From the NCBI RefSeq assembly GCF_009707485.1, contig NZ_CP046121.1, positions 1,116,001 to 1,180,000 of the forward strand: a DNA stretch of 64,000 bases, in the 5' to 3' direction. The notes under the pieces are model-generated. The model was not told where the DNA came from, did no database searches, and saw only the letters and a list, made by a program, of their open reading frames with translations. Source of the stretch: Nostocoides sp. HKS02 (GTDB taxonomy: Bacteria; Actinomycetota; Actinomycetes; Actinomycetales; Dermatophilaceae). Of the stretch, positions 1-7,913 are shown piece after piece. Numbering within the stretch: position 1 is the stretch's first letter; every line of letters starts with the position of its first letter. Made by a program: the position numbers and the translations under genes.

Positions 1-305
1 TCACCGCTCCCCTGCTCGACCGACCGGGCGGCGACCCGGCGGCTCCGGTCACCGACCACATCGCGGCGCAGATGTCCGAGCTCATCGGCGCGGCCCTCAG
101 CGCCAGCGGCCGAGACCGCACCGCCGCACCGGTGTGGGGCGCCGGGGTCGTGGGCATGGTCCGCGCCGCCGCCGACCACTGGCTCGCGGAACCGCCTGGG
201 CGCACCCGGATCACCCGCACCGCCCTCACCGAACAGCTCACCGACCTGGCATGGAGCGGACTGTCCGCCGCCTGGCCCGACCACCCCCCGCAGGAGGACT
301 CATGA
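1..305 (+). CDS. TetR-family transcriptional regulator, C-terminal part (cut by window start)
   Basis: The frame is open from base 3 to a TGA at 303-305, so the 5' end and the N-terminal helix-turn-helix lie outside the window. The visible 100 residues are helical and resemble the ligand-binding C-terminal domain of TetR regulators, including a GVVGMVRAAADHWL helix and the closing LTDLAWSGL segment. The stop codon overlaps the ATG of the acyl-CoA oxidase-like gene (ATGA), so the two are translationally coupled and the regulator probably controls that gene. A TetR-type fatty acid or acyl-CoA responsive repressor is likely by context. The effector is unknown. Confidence 0.72.
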   Translation, partial: TAPLLDRPGGDPAAPVTDHIAAQMSELIGAALSASGRDRTAAPVWGAGVVGMVRAAADHWLAEPPGRTRITRTALTEQLTDLAWSGLSAAWPDHPPQEDS

Positions 306-2227
306 CCGACCTCAGCACCGCCTTGCAGCGCAGCCTCGACGGACGTTGGGCCGCCATCCGCGACGAGACCCGAAAGGAGCTCAACCCGGAGCGGTTCGCC
401 CCGCCGAGCGGGTGGCTCAGCCTCGAGGACTACCGCGCCCGCATCGCCGACCAGGTGCAGGGCATCGCCGAGACCGGACACGCGGCCCGCGGGTTCCCGG
501 TGGAGATGGGCGGGAACGGCGACCTCGGCGGATCGGTCACCGCGTTCGAGATGCTCGGGCACGCCGACCTCTCGCTCATGGTCAAGGCCGGGGTCCACTG
601 GGGTCTGTTCGGTGGCGCCGTCGCGAACCTCGGCACGAAGCGCCACCACGCGGCATACCTGCCGTCGATCATCGACGCCAGCCTTCCCGGGTGCTTCGCG
701 ATGACCGAGACCGGTCACGGCTCCGACGTGCAGTCGCTCGGCACTACGGCGACCTACGACCCGGCCACCGACGAGCTGGTCGTGCACACCCCTGACCTGC
801 GCTCCCGCAAGGACTACATCGGAGGCGCCGCCCGCGACGGGCGGATGGCCGCGGTCTTCGCCCAGCTCGTCACCGGCGGCGAGTCCCACGGGGTGCACTG
901 CGTGCTCGTGCCGATCCGGGACGACGCCGGCGCTGCGATGCCCGGCGTGACGATCGGCGACTGCGGCCCGAAGGCCGGCCTCGCCGGCGTCGACAACGGC
1001 CGGCTCAGCTTCGACCACGTGCGCGTGCCCCGCACCAACCTGCTCAACAGGTACGGCGACATCGACGAGCAGGGTCGTTACACCTCGCCCATCGAGAACC
1101 AGACCCGGCGGTTCTTCACCATGCTGGGCACCCTGGTCCGGGGCCGGATCAGCGTGGCCGGCGGGGCGGGGGCGGCCACTCGCACCGCGCTCACCCTGGC
1201 GATCACGTATGCCGGTCACCGCCGCCAGTTCGCCCCTCCCGGCGCCAGCGACGAGGTGCTGCTCCTGGACTACCGCACCCACCAGCGCAAGCTCCTGCCC
1301 GCGCTCGCGAAGTCCTACGCCCTCCAGTTCGCCCAGAACGAGCTGGTCGCGCTCATGCACGACGTGCAGGTCTCGGGTGAGGAGGTCGAGGAGCACCAGC
1401 AGCGCGAGCTCGAGGCCAGGGCCGCAGGGATCAAGGCCGTCGCCACGGCGCACGCCACGGCGACCATCCAGACCTGCCGTGAGGCCTGCGGCGGAGCGGG
1501 CTACCTCGCGGTCAACCGACTGCCGGCCCTCAAGGCCGACACGGACGTCTTCACGACCTTCGAGGGCGACAACACCGTGCTGCTCCAGCTGGTCGCGAAG
1601 GGGCTGCTGACGGACTACCGCGACAGCTTCGGCGACCTCGACACGCTCGGGATGGTCCGCTTCGGCGCCCGTCAGTTCGCCGGTGCCGTGATCGAGCGGA
1701 CCGCCGCGCGCGGCCTGGTCCACCGACTCATCGAGTCCACACCCGGTCGCGACAGCGAGAAGGGCCCGCTGGACCGCGGCTGGCAGCTCGACCTGTTCGA
1801 GGACCGCGAACGCCACCTGCTCGAGACGGTCGCGCTGCGACTGCGCAAGGCCGGCAAGCCCGACGCCGACCTGTTCGCCGTGTTCAACGACGCCCAGGAC
1901 CACGTCGTGGCTGCCGCCCGGGCCCACGTCGACCGGACCATCCTCGAGTCGTTCGTCACCGGGATCGAGACGTGCACCGACCCCGCTGCGAGAGAGCTCC
2001 TCGAGCGGGTCTGCGACCTCTACGCGCTGCACACCATCGAGGCCGACAAGGGCTGGTTCCTCGAGCACGGCCGCATCACCCCGGCGCGCAGCAAGCAGGT
2101 GACTGCCACGGTGAACGACCTGTGTGCGGCGCTGCGGCCGCACGCCCAGGACCTCGTCGACGCGTTCGGGATCCCGCAGGCGTGGCTGGCCAGCGAGCTG
2201 CTCGACCCGATCGAGACCACGAGGTGA
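302..2227 (+). CDS. Acyl-CoA dehydrogenase/oxidase-like flavoprotein (ACOX type)
   Basis: The 641-residue protein is much longer than a simple acyl-CoA dehydrogenase (about 380 residues) and matches the acyl-CoA oxidase layout: N-terminal helical domain, a middle FAD/substrate domain with FAMTETGHGSDVQSL, and a C-terminal ACOX-type helical domain after CREACGGAGYLAVNRLP and FEGDNTVLLQLVAKGLL. The Glu in FEGDN sits where the catalytic base lies in this family. It should oxidise acyl-CoA to trans-2-enoyl-CoA in beta-oxidation. The start at 302 is chosen because it overlaps the TetR stop; the frame stays open upstream only as a shadow. It converges on the tmsB-like gene with a gap of three bases. 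Confidence 0.85.
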   Translation: MTDLSTALQRSLDGRWAAIRDETRKELNPERFAPPSGWLSLEDYRARIADQVQGIAETGHAARGFPVEMGGNGDLGGSVTAFEMLGHADLSLMVKAGVHWGLFGGAVANLGTKRHHAAYLPSIIDASLPGCFAMTETGHGSDVQSLGTTATYDPATDELVVHTPDLRSRKDYIGGAARDGRMAAVFAQLVTGGESHGVHCVLVPIRDDAGAAMPGVTIGDCGPKAGLAGVDNGRLSFDHVRVPRTNLLNRYGDIDEQGRYTSPIENQTRRFFTMLGTLVRGRISVAGGAGAATRTALTLAITYAGHRRQFAPPGASDEVLLLDYRTHQRKLLPALAKSYALQFAQNELVALMHDVQVSGEEVEEHQQRELEARAAGIKAVATAHATATIQTCREACGGAGYLAVNRLPALKADTDVFTTFEGDNTVLLQLVAKGLLTDYRDSFGDLDTLGMVRFGARQFAGAVIERTAARGLVHRLIESTPGRDSEKGPLDRGWQLDLFEDRERHLLETVALRLRKAGKPDADLFAVFNDAQDHVVAAARAHVDRTILESFVTGIETCTDPAARELLERVCDLYALHTIEADKGWFLEHGRITPARSKQVTATVNDLCAALRPHAQDLVDAFGIPQAWLASELLDPIETTR

Positions 2228-2230
2228 GGG

Positions 2231-3535
2231 CTACGCCTCCCACCAGGGACGCAGCGGAAGCCCAGCCGAGCCACGCTCGTCCAGCTTGACGGCCAGCACC
2301 TGGTGGAGCTGCACCCCGTTGCGCTCGAACCCGACCCGCGAGCCGGCCATGTACAGGCCCCAGACCCGGGCGGTGGCCTCCCCCACCTCCTCGACGCAGG
2401 CGTCCCAGTTGTCGCGCAGGTTGGTGCACCACCCGGCGAGGGTCTGGGCGTAGTGCTCGCGGAGGTTCTCCTCGTGACGCACCTCAAGGCCCACGTCCTG
2501 CACGGCGGCGATGATCGTGCCCGAGCCGGTGAGCTCGCCGTCGGGGAAGACGTAGCGGTCGATGAACGCGCCGGTCGACGACCTGCGGTTGTCGGGTCGG
2601 GTGATGCAGTGGTTGAGCAGCAGGCCGCCGACACGCAGCCGGTCGTTGATGAAACGGAAGTACGACGGGTAGTTCCGGATGCCGATGTGCTCGGTGAGGC
2701 CGATCGACGACACGGCGTCGAACCCGGTCTCGCTCACGTCGCGGTAGTCGCTGTGGCGCACCTCGGCGAGGTGGCCAAGACCCTCTGCGGCGATGGCCTC
2801 CTGCGCCCAGGTCGCCTGCTCGCGCGAGAGGGTGGCGCCAATCACGCGCACCCCGCGCCGCGCGGCATACCGGACCATGCCGCCCCAGCCACAGCCGATG
2901 TCGAGCAGCCGGTCGCCCTCCTTGAGGCGCAGCTTGTCGAAGACCAGGCGGTACTTGTTCTCCTGCGCCTCCTCGAGGGTCGCGCCCTCGTGGGGGTAGC
3001 AGGCACACGTGTAGGTCATCGACGGGCCGAGGACGCGCTCGTAGAACGCGTTGGAGACGTCGTAGTGGTGGTGGATGGCCTCGGCGTCACGAGTCCTGCT
3101 GTGCCGCATGCCTTCCGCCACGCGGCGCCACCGCGGCAGCGCCTCCTGCGGGGGCGGCGGCGGGGGCTTGAGCAGCTCGACGCCGAGCGACCTCGCGATC
3201 GCGGCCACGGTCCTCGGTGGGGGCATCCGGAAGTGCACCTCGCCCAAGGCGTTGAGCAGTTCGTAGGGATCGCCGGGGTGCACCCCGATGACGTCGAGGT
3301 CACCGGCGACGTACGCCCTGGCCATGCCGAGGTCGCCGGGGGCGGTGGCGAGGTAGCTCGCCCCCCGCGGCGACTTGAGATGCAGCCCGTATGCCGCCTG
3401 GGCCGGCCCCGTGGCGGACCCGTCGTAGGCGGTGAAGCGCAACGGAACCTCGCCCGCGGTCACGGTGTCGAGGATCTGGGCCATCGACATCCGCTCGGTC
3501 GAGGAGTCGGGTCGGTTCGTCCGAAGGATCGTCAC
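2231..3535 (-). CDS. tmsB: Cyclopropane-fatty-acid synthase family SAM methyltransferase, TmsB/BfaB-like
   Basis: The 434-residue protein has the CFA synthase fold: HHHYDVSNAFYERVLG and SMTYTCACY near residues 156-180 and the SAM-binding LLDIGCGWGGM near 209-219. The family transfers a methyl group from SAM to the double bond of an unsaturated acyl chain in a phospholipid. The GTG start at 3535 overlaps the stop of the upstream FAD oxidoreductase (GTGA). This methyltransferase plus FAD-oxidoreductase pairing is the known signature of 10-methyl (tuberculostearic-type) fatty acid synthesis in actinobacteria: TmsB makes the 10-methylene product and TmsA reduces it. Assignment as TmsB rather than plain Cfa rests on that context. 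Confidence 0.78.
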   Translation of the reverse strand: MTILRTNRPDSSTERMSMAQILDTVTAGEVPLRFTAYDGSATGPAQAAYGLHLKSPRGASYLATAPGDLGMARAYVAGDLDVIGVHPGDPYELLNALGEVHFRMPPPRTVAAIARSLGVELLKPPPPPPQEALPRWRRVAEGMRHSRTRDAEAIHHHYDVSNAFYERVLGPSMTYTCACYPHEGATLEEAQENKYRLVFDKLRLKEGDRLLDIGCGWGGMVRYAARRGVRVIGATLSREQATWAQEAIAAEGLGHLAEVRHSDYRDVSETGFDAVSSIGLTEHIGIRNYPSYFRFINDRLRVGGLLLNHCITRPDNRRSSTGAFIDRYVFPDGELTGSGTIIAAVQDVGLEVRHEENLREHYAQTLAGWCTNLRDNWDACVEEVGEATARVWGLYMAGSRVGFERNGVQLHQVLAVKLDERGSAGLPLRPWWEA

Positions 3536-4911
3536 TTGCGAAGCACCGCCTTGGAGTAGAGGTCGAGCAGTCGGGAATCGGGGTCATATCGGCGTTTCAG
3601 CTCGGCATAGGCGTCGCCGCCGTAGAGCCGCCAGAACTGGTCCTGGTCATAGAAGGAGTCGGAGTAGAGCGACTTGTGGCCGTCCAGGGCGGTGACCTGT
3701 GCCTCGATGAGTCGGTTGGCGGCGCCGGGGTCACCGTCGGCATCACGCGGCACGCTCGACCAGAAGCCGACGTTGACGTAGGTCTCGCCGGGTCGCAGCG
3801 GGTAGAGCGGCCAGTGGTCGCGACTGCGCACAGGACACAGCCAGATCGGCTCGATGGGGATCTCGCGCAGGAACCAGTGGACGAACTCCGCAGTGCGCCC
3901 CAGCGGCACCTCGATGTCCTGGACGACGCGCTCGCGTGGGGGCTGGCCTCGCCGGGCCTCGATCCGGTCGGCAATGCCGTAGCGATGGTCGAGGGCGATG
4001 AGCTTCCAGTAGGTCGAGCTGCGGCGGTAGCGCCGGGGCCAGAGCCGGCGGATCCGGGGGTCCTGGGCACCGAACGCGCGGCTGCACCAGAACCAGTCGG
4101 TGTCCCAGCGCCAGAGGTAGTCGTGGATCGTCAGGCGGTCGGTCTTGGGCTCTGGCGAGTCGTGCTGGATCGACCGGTAGAAGATCTGCTGGCCGGTGTA
4201 GTCGCTCGCCGGGCCGGGCTCGGCAGTCTGGGTGCCCAGCGTCAGGTAGGCCTCGGTGGCCGAGAAGACGACCCCGTCGACGTAGTCGACCCGCACACCG
4301 TCGTGCTGCGCGGTGTCGACCACCTGGCCGAGGGTGTCCACGAGGTGCTCGAGGTCGTGGAACCGCACGTGACGCAGCGCGACGAACGGCAACGTGGGCT
4401 CCAGCGCGATGCGCAGGCGGGTGGCGTAGCCGAGGGTGCCGTAGGAGTTGGGAAAGCCGTGGAAGAGGTCGGCGTGCGGTCCGTCCGGGGCGGCGGTGAC
4501 GATCTCGCCGGAGCCGGTGAGGATGTCCATCTCGAGGACCGACTCGTGCGGCAGCCCGCTGCGGAACGAGGTCGACTCGATGCCCAGACCGGTGACCGCA
4601 CCGCCCAGCGTGATCGTCTTCAGCTGGGGCACGACCAACGGGGCCAACCCGTGCGCCAGCGTCGCGTCGACCAGGTGCTCGTAGGTGCACATGCCCTGCA
4701 CGTCGGCGGTGCGCGCCTGCAGGTCGATGGTGATGACGCCGTCGAGCGACGAGACGTCGAGACCGGGGGCGCTGGTGGCGGAACGGGCCCGGAAGAGGTT
4801 GGACGTCTTCTTGGCGAGTCGGACCGGGGCATCGCGCGGGATCGCGCGGTAGCTCGCGGCAAGTCGTTCGACCGCGCGCTCGTGTGTCCCCGGCTCCTGC
4901 AGCAGCACCAC
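3532..4911 (-). CDS. tmsA: FAD-binding oxidoreductase, TmsA/BfaA-like (10-methylene fatty acyl reductase candidate)
   Basis: The 459-residue protein has an N-terminal PCMH-type FAD domain (about residues 35-170) with GLAPLVVPQLKTITLGGAVT and the FRSGLPHESVLEMDILTGSG stretch, like delta24-sterol reductase (DHCR24) relatives. The C-terminal half carries aromatic-rich segments such as YVNVGFWSSVP. In actinobacteria this family paired with a CFA-like methyltransferase reduces 10-methylene to 10-methyl acyl chains. It is the first gene of the pair and overlaps tmsB by four bases. The start is GTG at 4911, followed by a second GTG codon. An alternative would be another FAD-linked lipid reductase. 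Confidence 0.72.
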   Translation of the reverse strand: MVLLQEPGTHERAVERLAASYRAIPRDAPVRLAKKTSNLFRARSATSAPGLDVSSLDGVITIDLQARTADVQGMCTYEHLVDATLAHGLAPLVVPQLKTITLGGAVTGLGIESTSFRSGLPHESVLEMDILTGSGEIVTAAPDGPHADLFHGFPNSYGTLGYATRLRIALEPTLPFVALRHVRFHDLEHLVDTLGQVVDTAQHDGVRVDYVDGVVFSATEAYLTLGTQTAEPGPASDYTGQQIFYRSIQHDSPEPKTDRLTIHDYLWRWDTDWFWCSRAFGAQDPRIRRLWPRRYRRSSTYWKLIALDHRYGIADRIEARRGQPPRERVVQDIEVPLGRTAEFVHWFLREIPIEPIWLCPVRSRDHWPLYPLRPGETYVNVGFWSSVPRDADGDPGAANRLIEAQVTALDGHKSLYSDSFYDQDQFWRLYGGDAYAELKRRYDPDSRLLDLYSKAVLRK

Positions 4912-4964
4912 GATTCGACCCTATGCCGCCGCGCCCGCCGGCGTCACCCGGGTTCGGGAACTGG

Positions 4965-5330
4965 TCATGTCGAGGTGTGGCCGTCCGTGACGGGGCCCGC
5001 GACGGTGACCGGGTCGCCGAGGTGCACCGTCCCGGGGACGCGGACCGCGGCATACACCCCGGGGCAGCTGCTCGGCGCGCCCGTGACGTCGAGCTCGACC
5101 GCGCCCAGTCGTAGGACGGATCCGATGCTCGCGGCAAGCTCGCCGGGCTCCATCGACACCACGACGTTGGCCCGGGTCTCGGGCCGCACGTCCTGTGCTG
5201 CGACCACCTGGACCGCTGCCTTCTTGCGCCGGTCGCCGGCAAGTCCGTCGGGCTCGACCATGCTCTCGCTCAGCGTGTGGCCGGGCTCGCCGTGCGCGGG
5301 GTAGATGTGCAGCTCGACGACCTCGGCCAT
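4965..5330 (-). CDS. MOSC-like domain protein
   Basis: A 121-residue protein starting with ATG at 5330. It begins MAEVVELHIYPAHGEPGHTL and contains GLAGDRRKKAAVQVV, SIGSVLRLGAVELDVTG and CPGVYAAVRVPGTVHLGDPV, a pattern seen in stand-alone MOSC (molybdenum cofactor sulfurase C-terminal) proteins. These are beta-rich proteins thought to handle sulfur or molybdenum cofactors, with a conserved Cys (here in the PSSCPGVY segment). The gene follows the DUF6295-like gene by two bases and is probably co-transcribed with it. The physiological role is unknown. Confidence 0.68.
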   Translation of the reverse strand: MAEVVELHIYPAHGEPGHTLSESMVEPDGLAGDRRKKAAVQVVAAQDVRPETRANVVVSMEPGELAASIGSVLRLGAVELDVTGAPSSCPGVYAAVRVPGTVHLGDPVTVAGPVTDGHTST

Positions 5331-5332
5331 GC

Positions 5333-5593
5333 TCACATGCCTTCCGGAGCGGAGGCGAGGGCCGCCTGGATCGCGGCGACGAGCTGGGTCGCGGACTCGC
5401 GGGTGAGCTCCACGGCCACCCTCGCGCCGGGCCCGCGGGAGGGGTCGGCGAGGTCGATGTTGAGGGTGTGCTCGGCCATCGCGTGCACGGGGTGGTCGTA
5501 GTAGACCGTCGCGTCCGTGACGTGGAACCACGCTCCGCCAGGCCCCTTGGCGCTGCCGTCGACCTGCTCCCTCACCGTGGCGTACGTGCACAT
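5333..5593 (-). CDS. DUF6295-like small protein
   Basis: An 86-residue protein, MCTYATVREQVDGSAKG at the N terminus and YYDHPVHAMAEHTLNIDL in the middle. It matches my recollection of the actinobacterial DUF6295 family, small proteins of unknown function that keep an N-terminal MCTY motif. The ATG at 5593 is chosen because everything upstream in frame reads as a shadow of the dienelactone hydrolase. It lies between that hydrolase and the MOSC-like gene with gaps of only a base or two, so the three form one reverse-strand transcription unit. No function can be inferred. Confidence 0.68.
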   Translation of the reverse strand: MCTYATVREQVDGSAKGPGGAWFHVTDATVYYDHPVHAMAEHTLNIDLADPSRGPGARVAVELTRESATQLVAAIQAALASAPEGM

Positions 5594-5594
5594 C

Positions 5595-6339
5595 TCAGGC
5601 CGCCAGGTGCTGGTCGAAGAAGGTGGCGATGCGCTCCCAGCCGTCGTTCGCCGCGGCGACCCGGTAGGACGGACGGTCGACGGCGAAGAACGCGTGGCCG
5701 GCGTCGTCGTAGGAGTGGAACTCGTGGGGCTTGTCGAGCTCGTCCAGCCGGGCGTCGAGGTCGCGGACATGCTCTGGGCTCGGCGCCTTGTCCTCGACGC
5801 CGAACAGGCCCAGCAGTGGCGCCCGCAGGTTCGGCAGCTGGTCGACGAGGTTGGTGATGGCCAGCGGGAAGTTGGCCGGGGGGCTCGCCCGTGACGAAGG
5901 CGCCGTAACAGTCGACCGCCGCGTCGAGGTCGAGGTGGCAGGCGGCGAGCACACTCTGGCGACCGCCCGAGCAGTGGCCGATCACGCCGACCTTGCCGTT
6001 GTTCGTCGGCAGCGAGCGCAGGTATGCCGCGGCCGCATCGACGTCGGCCACCAGCCGCTCGTCGGGCACGCCGCCACGGGCGCGCACGACGGCGGCCGCA
6101 TCGGCCGGGTCGGCGCCGGGAGCCTCGCGGGAGTAGAGGTTGGGACAGATCGCGTCGTAGCCGAGCTCGGCGAACCGGCGCACCATCTCCTTGGTGGCCC
6201 GGTCGTAGCCCGGCAGGTGGTGGATGACCACAATGCCCCCACGGGGGTGCTCACCCTCGGGGCGGGCGAGGTACGCCTCGACGTCGGCGCCGTCTGAGCC
6301 GGTCAGGTGGATGGTGGTCGCGGTGAGGGAGTCAGACAC
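5595..6339 (-). pseudogene. Dienelactone hydrolase family protein, interrupted by one frameshift
   Basis: The first frame, from GTG at 6339, gives VSDSLTATTIHLTGSDG, the GGIVVIHHLPGYDRATKE strand and the nucleophile motif GHCSGGRQS, typical of dienelactone hydrolase alpha/beta-hydrolases. After YGAFVTGEPP the homology jumps frame and continues as ANFPLAITNLVDQLPN, LGLFGVEDKAPSP and SYDDAGHAFFAVDRPSY, which supplies the catalytic Asp/His. The switch lies at the G6 run 5878-5883 (C6 on the coding strand); removing one base restores 247 residues. A sequencing error is more likely than decay because both halves are well preserved. It lies just downstream of tRNA-Val. Confidence 0.8.
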
Positions 6340-6405
6340 CCGCCGATCGTATGCCGCGTCCTGGGCGAATCGTCGCCGGGCTCTGGCAGGCCTCGTGGGC
6401 AGCTT

Positions 6406-6447
6406 CGTCCGGGTCCCCACCCGGACGATCTCACCCACGAGGTGGGT
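6406..6447 (-). terminator. Tandem hairpins after tRNA-Val
   Basis: Two adjacent perfect inverted repeats follow the tRNA on the reverse strand: a 6-bp stem with a 3-base loop at 6433-6447 and a 9-bp stem with a 4-base loop at 6406-6427. They end about ten bases after the encoded CCA. There is no T-run, as is usual for actinobacterial terminators. Confidence 0.6.
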
Positions 6448-6457
6448 TGGTCGAAGC

Positions 6458-6534
6458 TGGTGGACGTGAAGGGACTCGAACCCCTGGCCTCTCGCGTGTG
6501 AAGCGAACGCTCTAACCAACTGAGCTACACGTCC
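6458..6534 (-). tRNA. tRNA-Val (anticodon CAC)
   Basis: The reverse strand folds as a full cloverleaf. The acceptor stem GGACGTG (6528-6534) pairs with CACGTCC (6462-6468), the D arm carries AGTTGGTTA, the anticodon loop is TTCACAC giving anticodon CAC, and the T arm carries GGTTCGAGTCC. The discriminator base is A and the CCA end is encoded (6458-6460). It reads GUG valine codons, which are common in this genome. Tandem hairpins follow. Confidence 0.96.
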
Positions 6535-6615
6535 AGTGCCGAAACGGCTCCCGAAGAATAGCGGGAGGTGGCGCGCCGGGTGAAATCGGCTCGCGTGGCG
6601 GCGATCGCCTGCCCG

Positions 6616-7065
6616 TCAGAGGCCCGGCAGCCGGGTGACCCAGCGCTCGACCACGTCCGGCATCAGGCCCGGCACGCCGCTGACGAGGAACAGCAGGTAG
6701 AAGAGGCCGGCCACCACGGCCCCCGTCCCGACCAGCACGAGTGACCTCACGGCCCAGCCCTGGCGCAGCATCCAGCCGTTCCAGAGCCGCAGCCGTTCGC
6801 GGACCCAGTCGCGCAGGCGTCCGGCCCAGGCGAACTCCGATGCCCACACGATGATCCCGAAGAGGACGACCAACCAGCCGGGCCCCGGCAGCGGAACGAG
6901 CGCCAGCCCGCCGAGGACGATCAGCAGGCCGACGACCGCGACGACCCACCGGTAGATGCGGTGGCTGTGGGCGTTCGCGCGGATGCGCCGGCGCCACTCC
7001 CAGTCGCGGTCGTCCAGGGGATCGTTCAGGGGGTCCTTCAGTGGGTCGCTCACGGGTGTGTTCAC
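6616..7065 (-). CDS. TIGR02611-like integral membrane protein
   Basis: A 149-residue protein from GTG 7065, whose start overlaps the pabC stop (GTGA). After a polar N terminus (NTPVSDPLKDPLNDPLDDRD) come hydrophobic segments: IYRWVVAVVGLLIVLGGLAL, WLVVLFGIIVWASEFAWA and LVLVGTGAVVAGLFYLLFLV, with the LVPLPGPGWLVVLFG core typical of TIGR02611 actinobacterial membrane proteins. The function of the family is unknown. It is the third gene of a pabB-pabC operon, so transcription is probably shared, but a role in folate synthesis is not implied. Confidence 0.8.
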   Translation of the reverse strand: MNTPVSDPLKDPLNDPLDDRDWEWRRRIRANAHSHRIYRWVVAVVGLLIVLGGLALVPLPGPGWLVVLFGIIVWASEFAWAGRLRDWVRERLRLWNGWMLRQGWAVRSLVLVGTGAVVAGLFYLLFLVSGVPGLMPDVVERWVTRLPGL

Positions 7066-7913
7066 GGGTCGAGCTGGGCGCCACTGTTCCGGGCGAAGAT
7101 CTCGGCGGCCCGGGCCGTCACGGGGCCCGGCTCGAGCACCCGCTCGTCCACTCCGTGCACCGTGAGCACGTCCTTGGTCGAGCTGGTGATGAAGACCTCC
7201 GCAGCGCTCTGGAGCACGTCCAGGGGCATGGCCTCCTCGCGCACCTCGATGCCCTCGGCGCGACACCACTCGATGGTCACCTCGCGGGTGATCCCGGCAA
7301 GGCACCCCGAGTCGAGGGGCGGAGTGAACAGCACCCCGTCTCGCACCACGAAGATGTTCGACCCGGTGCCCTCGCACAGCTCGCCGCGGGTGTTGGCGAA
7401 GATCGCCTCGATCGCGCCGCGCTCCTTGGCGTAGGCGAGCGCCACGACGTTCTCGGCATACGAGGTCGTCTTCAGGCCCGCCACCGCCGAGCGCTCGTTG
7501 CGTACCCAGGGCACCACGGCGATGCTCGCGCTGATGGGCGGTCGGGGCTGCGGGCCGGCCGTGACGATGTAGGTGAGCGCGCTGTCCTCACGGTCGGAGC
7601 CCAACGGTCCCGCCCCGCCCGTCACCGAGTAGCGCAGTCGCCCGAACTCGAGGGGCTCCCCCGCCTCGAGCACTGCCTTCGTCCCCTCGGCGAGGTATGC
7701 GTGGTCGGCCGGGGGCAGGCCCAGCCCGGCGAGGGTGCGGTCCAGTCGGCGGGCGTGCCGGGTCGCCGCGAAGACCTGGCCGCCGTCGACCTTGCACGTC
7801 TCGAAGGCGCCGTCCCCGACGGTGACCCCGTGGTCGAGGGCGGCGATCGCCGGCTCGTCCACCCCGGTCAGCCGCCCGTTGACCCACACTCTGATGTCGT
7901 TCGTGCCGCTCAT
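7062..7913 (-). CDS. pabC: Class IV aminotransferase, probable aminodeoxychorismate lyase
   Basis: A 283-residue PLP fold-type IV enzyme. It has the N-terminal ALDHGVTVGDGAFETCKV motif, the catalytic Lys region KTTSYAENVVAL and the cofactor loop ANTRGELCEGTGSNIFVV followed by SGCLAGITRE. Branched-chain and D-amino acid aminotransferases share the fold. The ATG at 7913 overlaps the stop of the chorismate-binding PabB homologue (ATGA), and this pairing argues for 4-amino-4-deoxychorismate lyase, releasing p-aminobenzoate and pyruvate for folate. A purine-rich AAGGGTGGAG Shine-Dalgarno site precedes the ATG. Confidence 0.82.
   Translation of the reverse strand: MSGTNDIRVWVNGRLTGVDEPAIAALDHGVTVGDGAFETCKVDGGQVFAATRHARRLDRTLAGLGLPPADHAYLAEGTKAVLEAGEPLEFGRLRYSVTGGAGPLGSDREDSALTYIVTAGPQPRPPISASIAVVPWVRNERSAVAGLKTTSYAENVVALAYAKERGAIEAIFANTRGELCEGTGSNIFVVRDGVLFTPPLDSGCLAGITREVTIEWCRAEGIEVREEAMPLDVLQSAAEVFITSSTKDVLTVHGVDERVLEPGPVTARAAEIFARNSGAQLDP

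Noticed and set aside
3532..4911. Glycolate oxidase GlcD subunit as identity of the FAD protein
   Set aside because: No iron-sulfur partner gene is present, and the coupling to a CFA-type methyltransferase favours TmsA.
2303..5304. Plus-strand frames opposite tmsB, tmsA and the MOSC-like gene
   Set aside because: They lack motifs and mirror conserved reverse-strand proteins.
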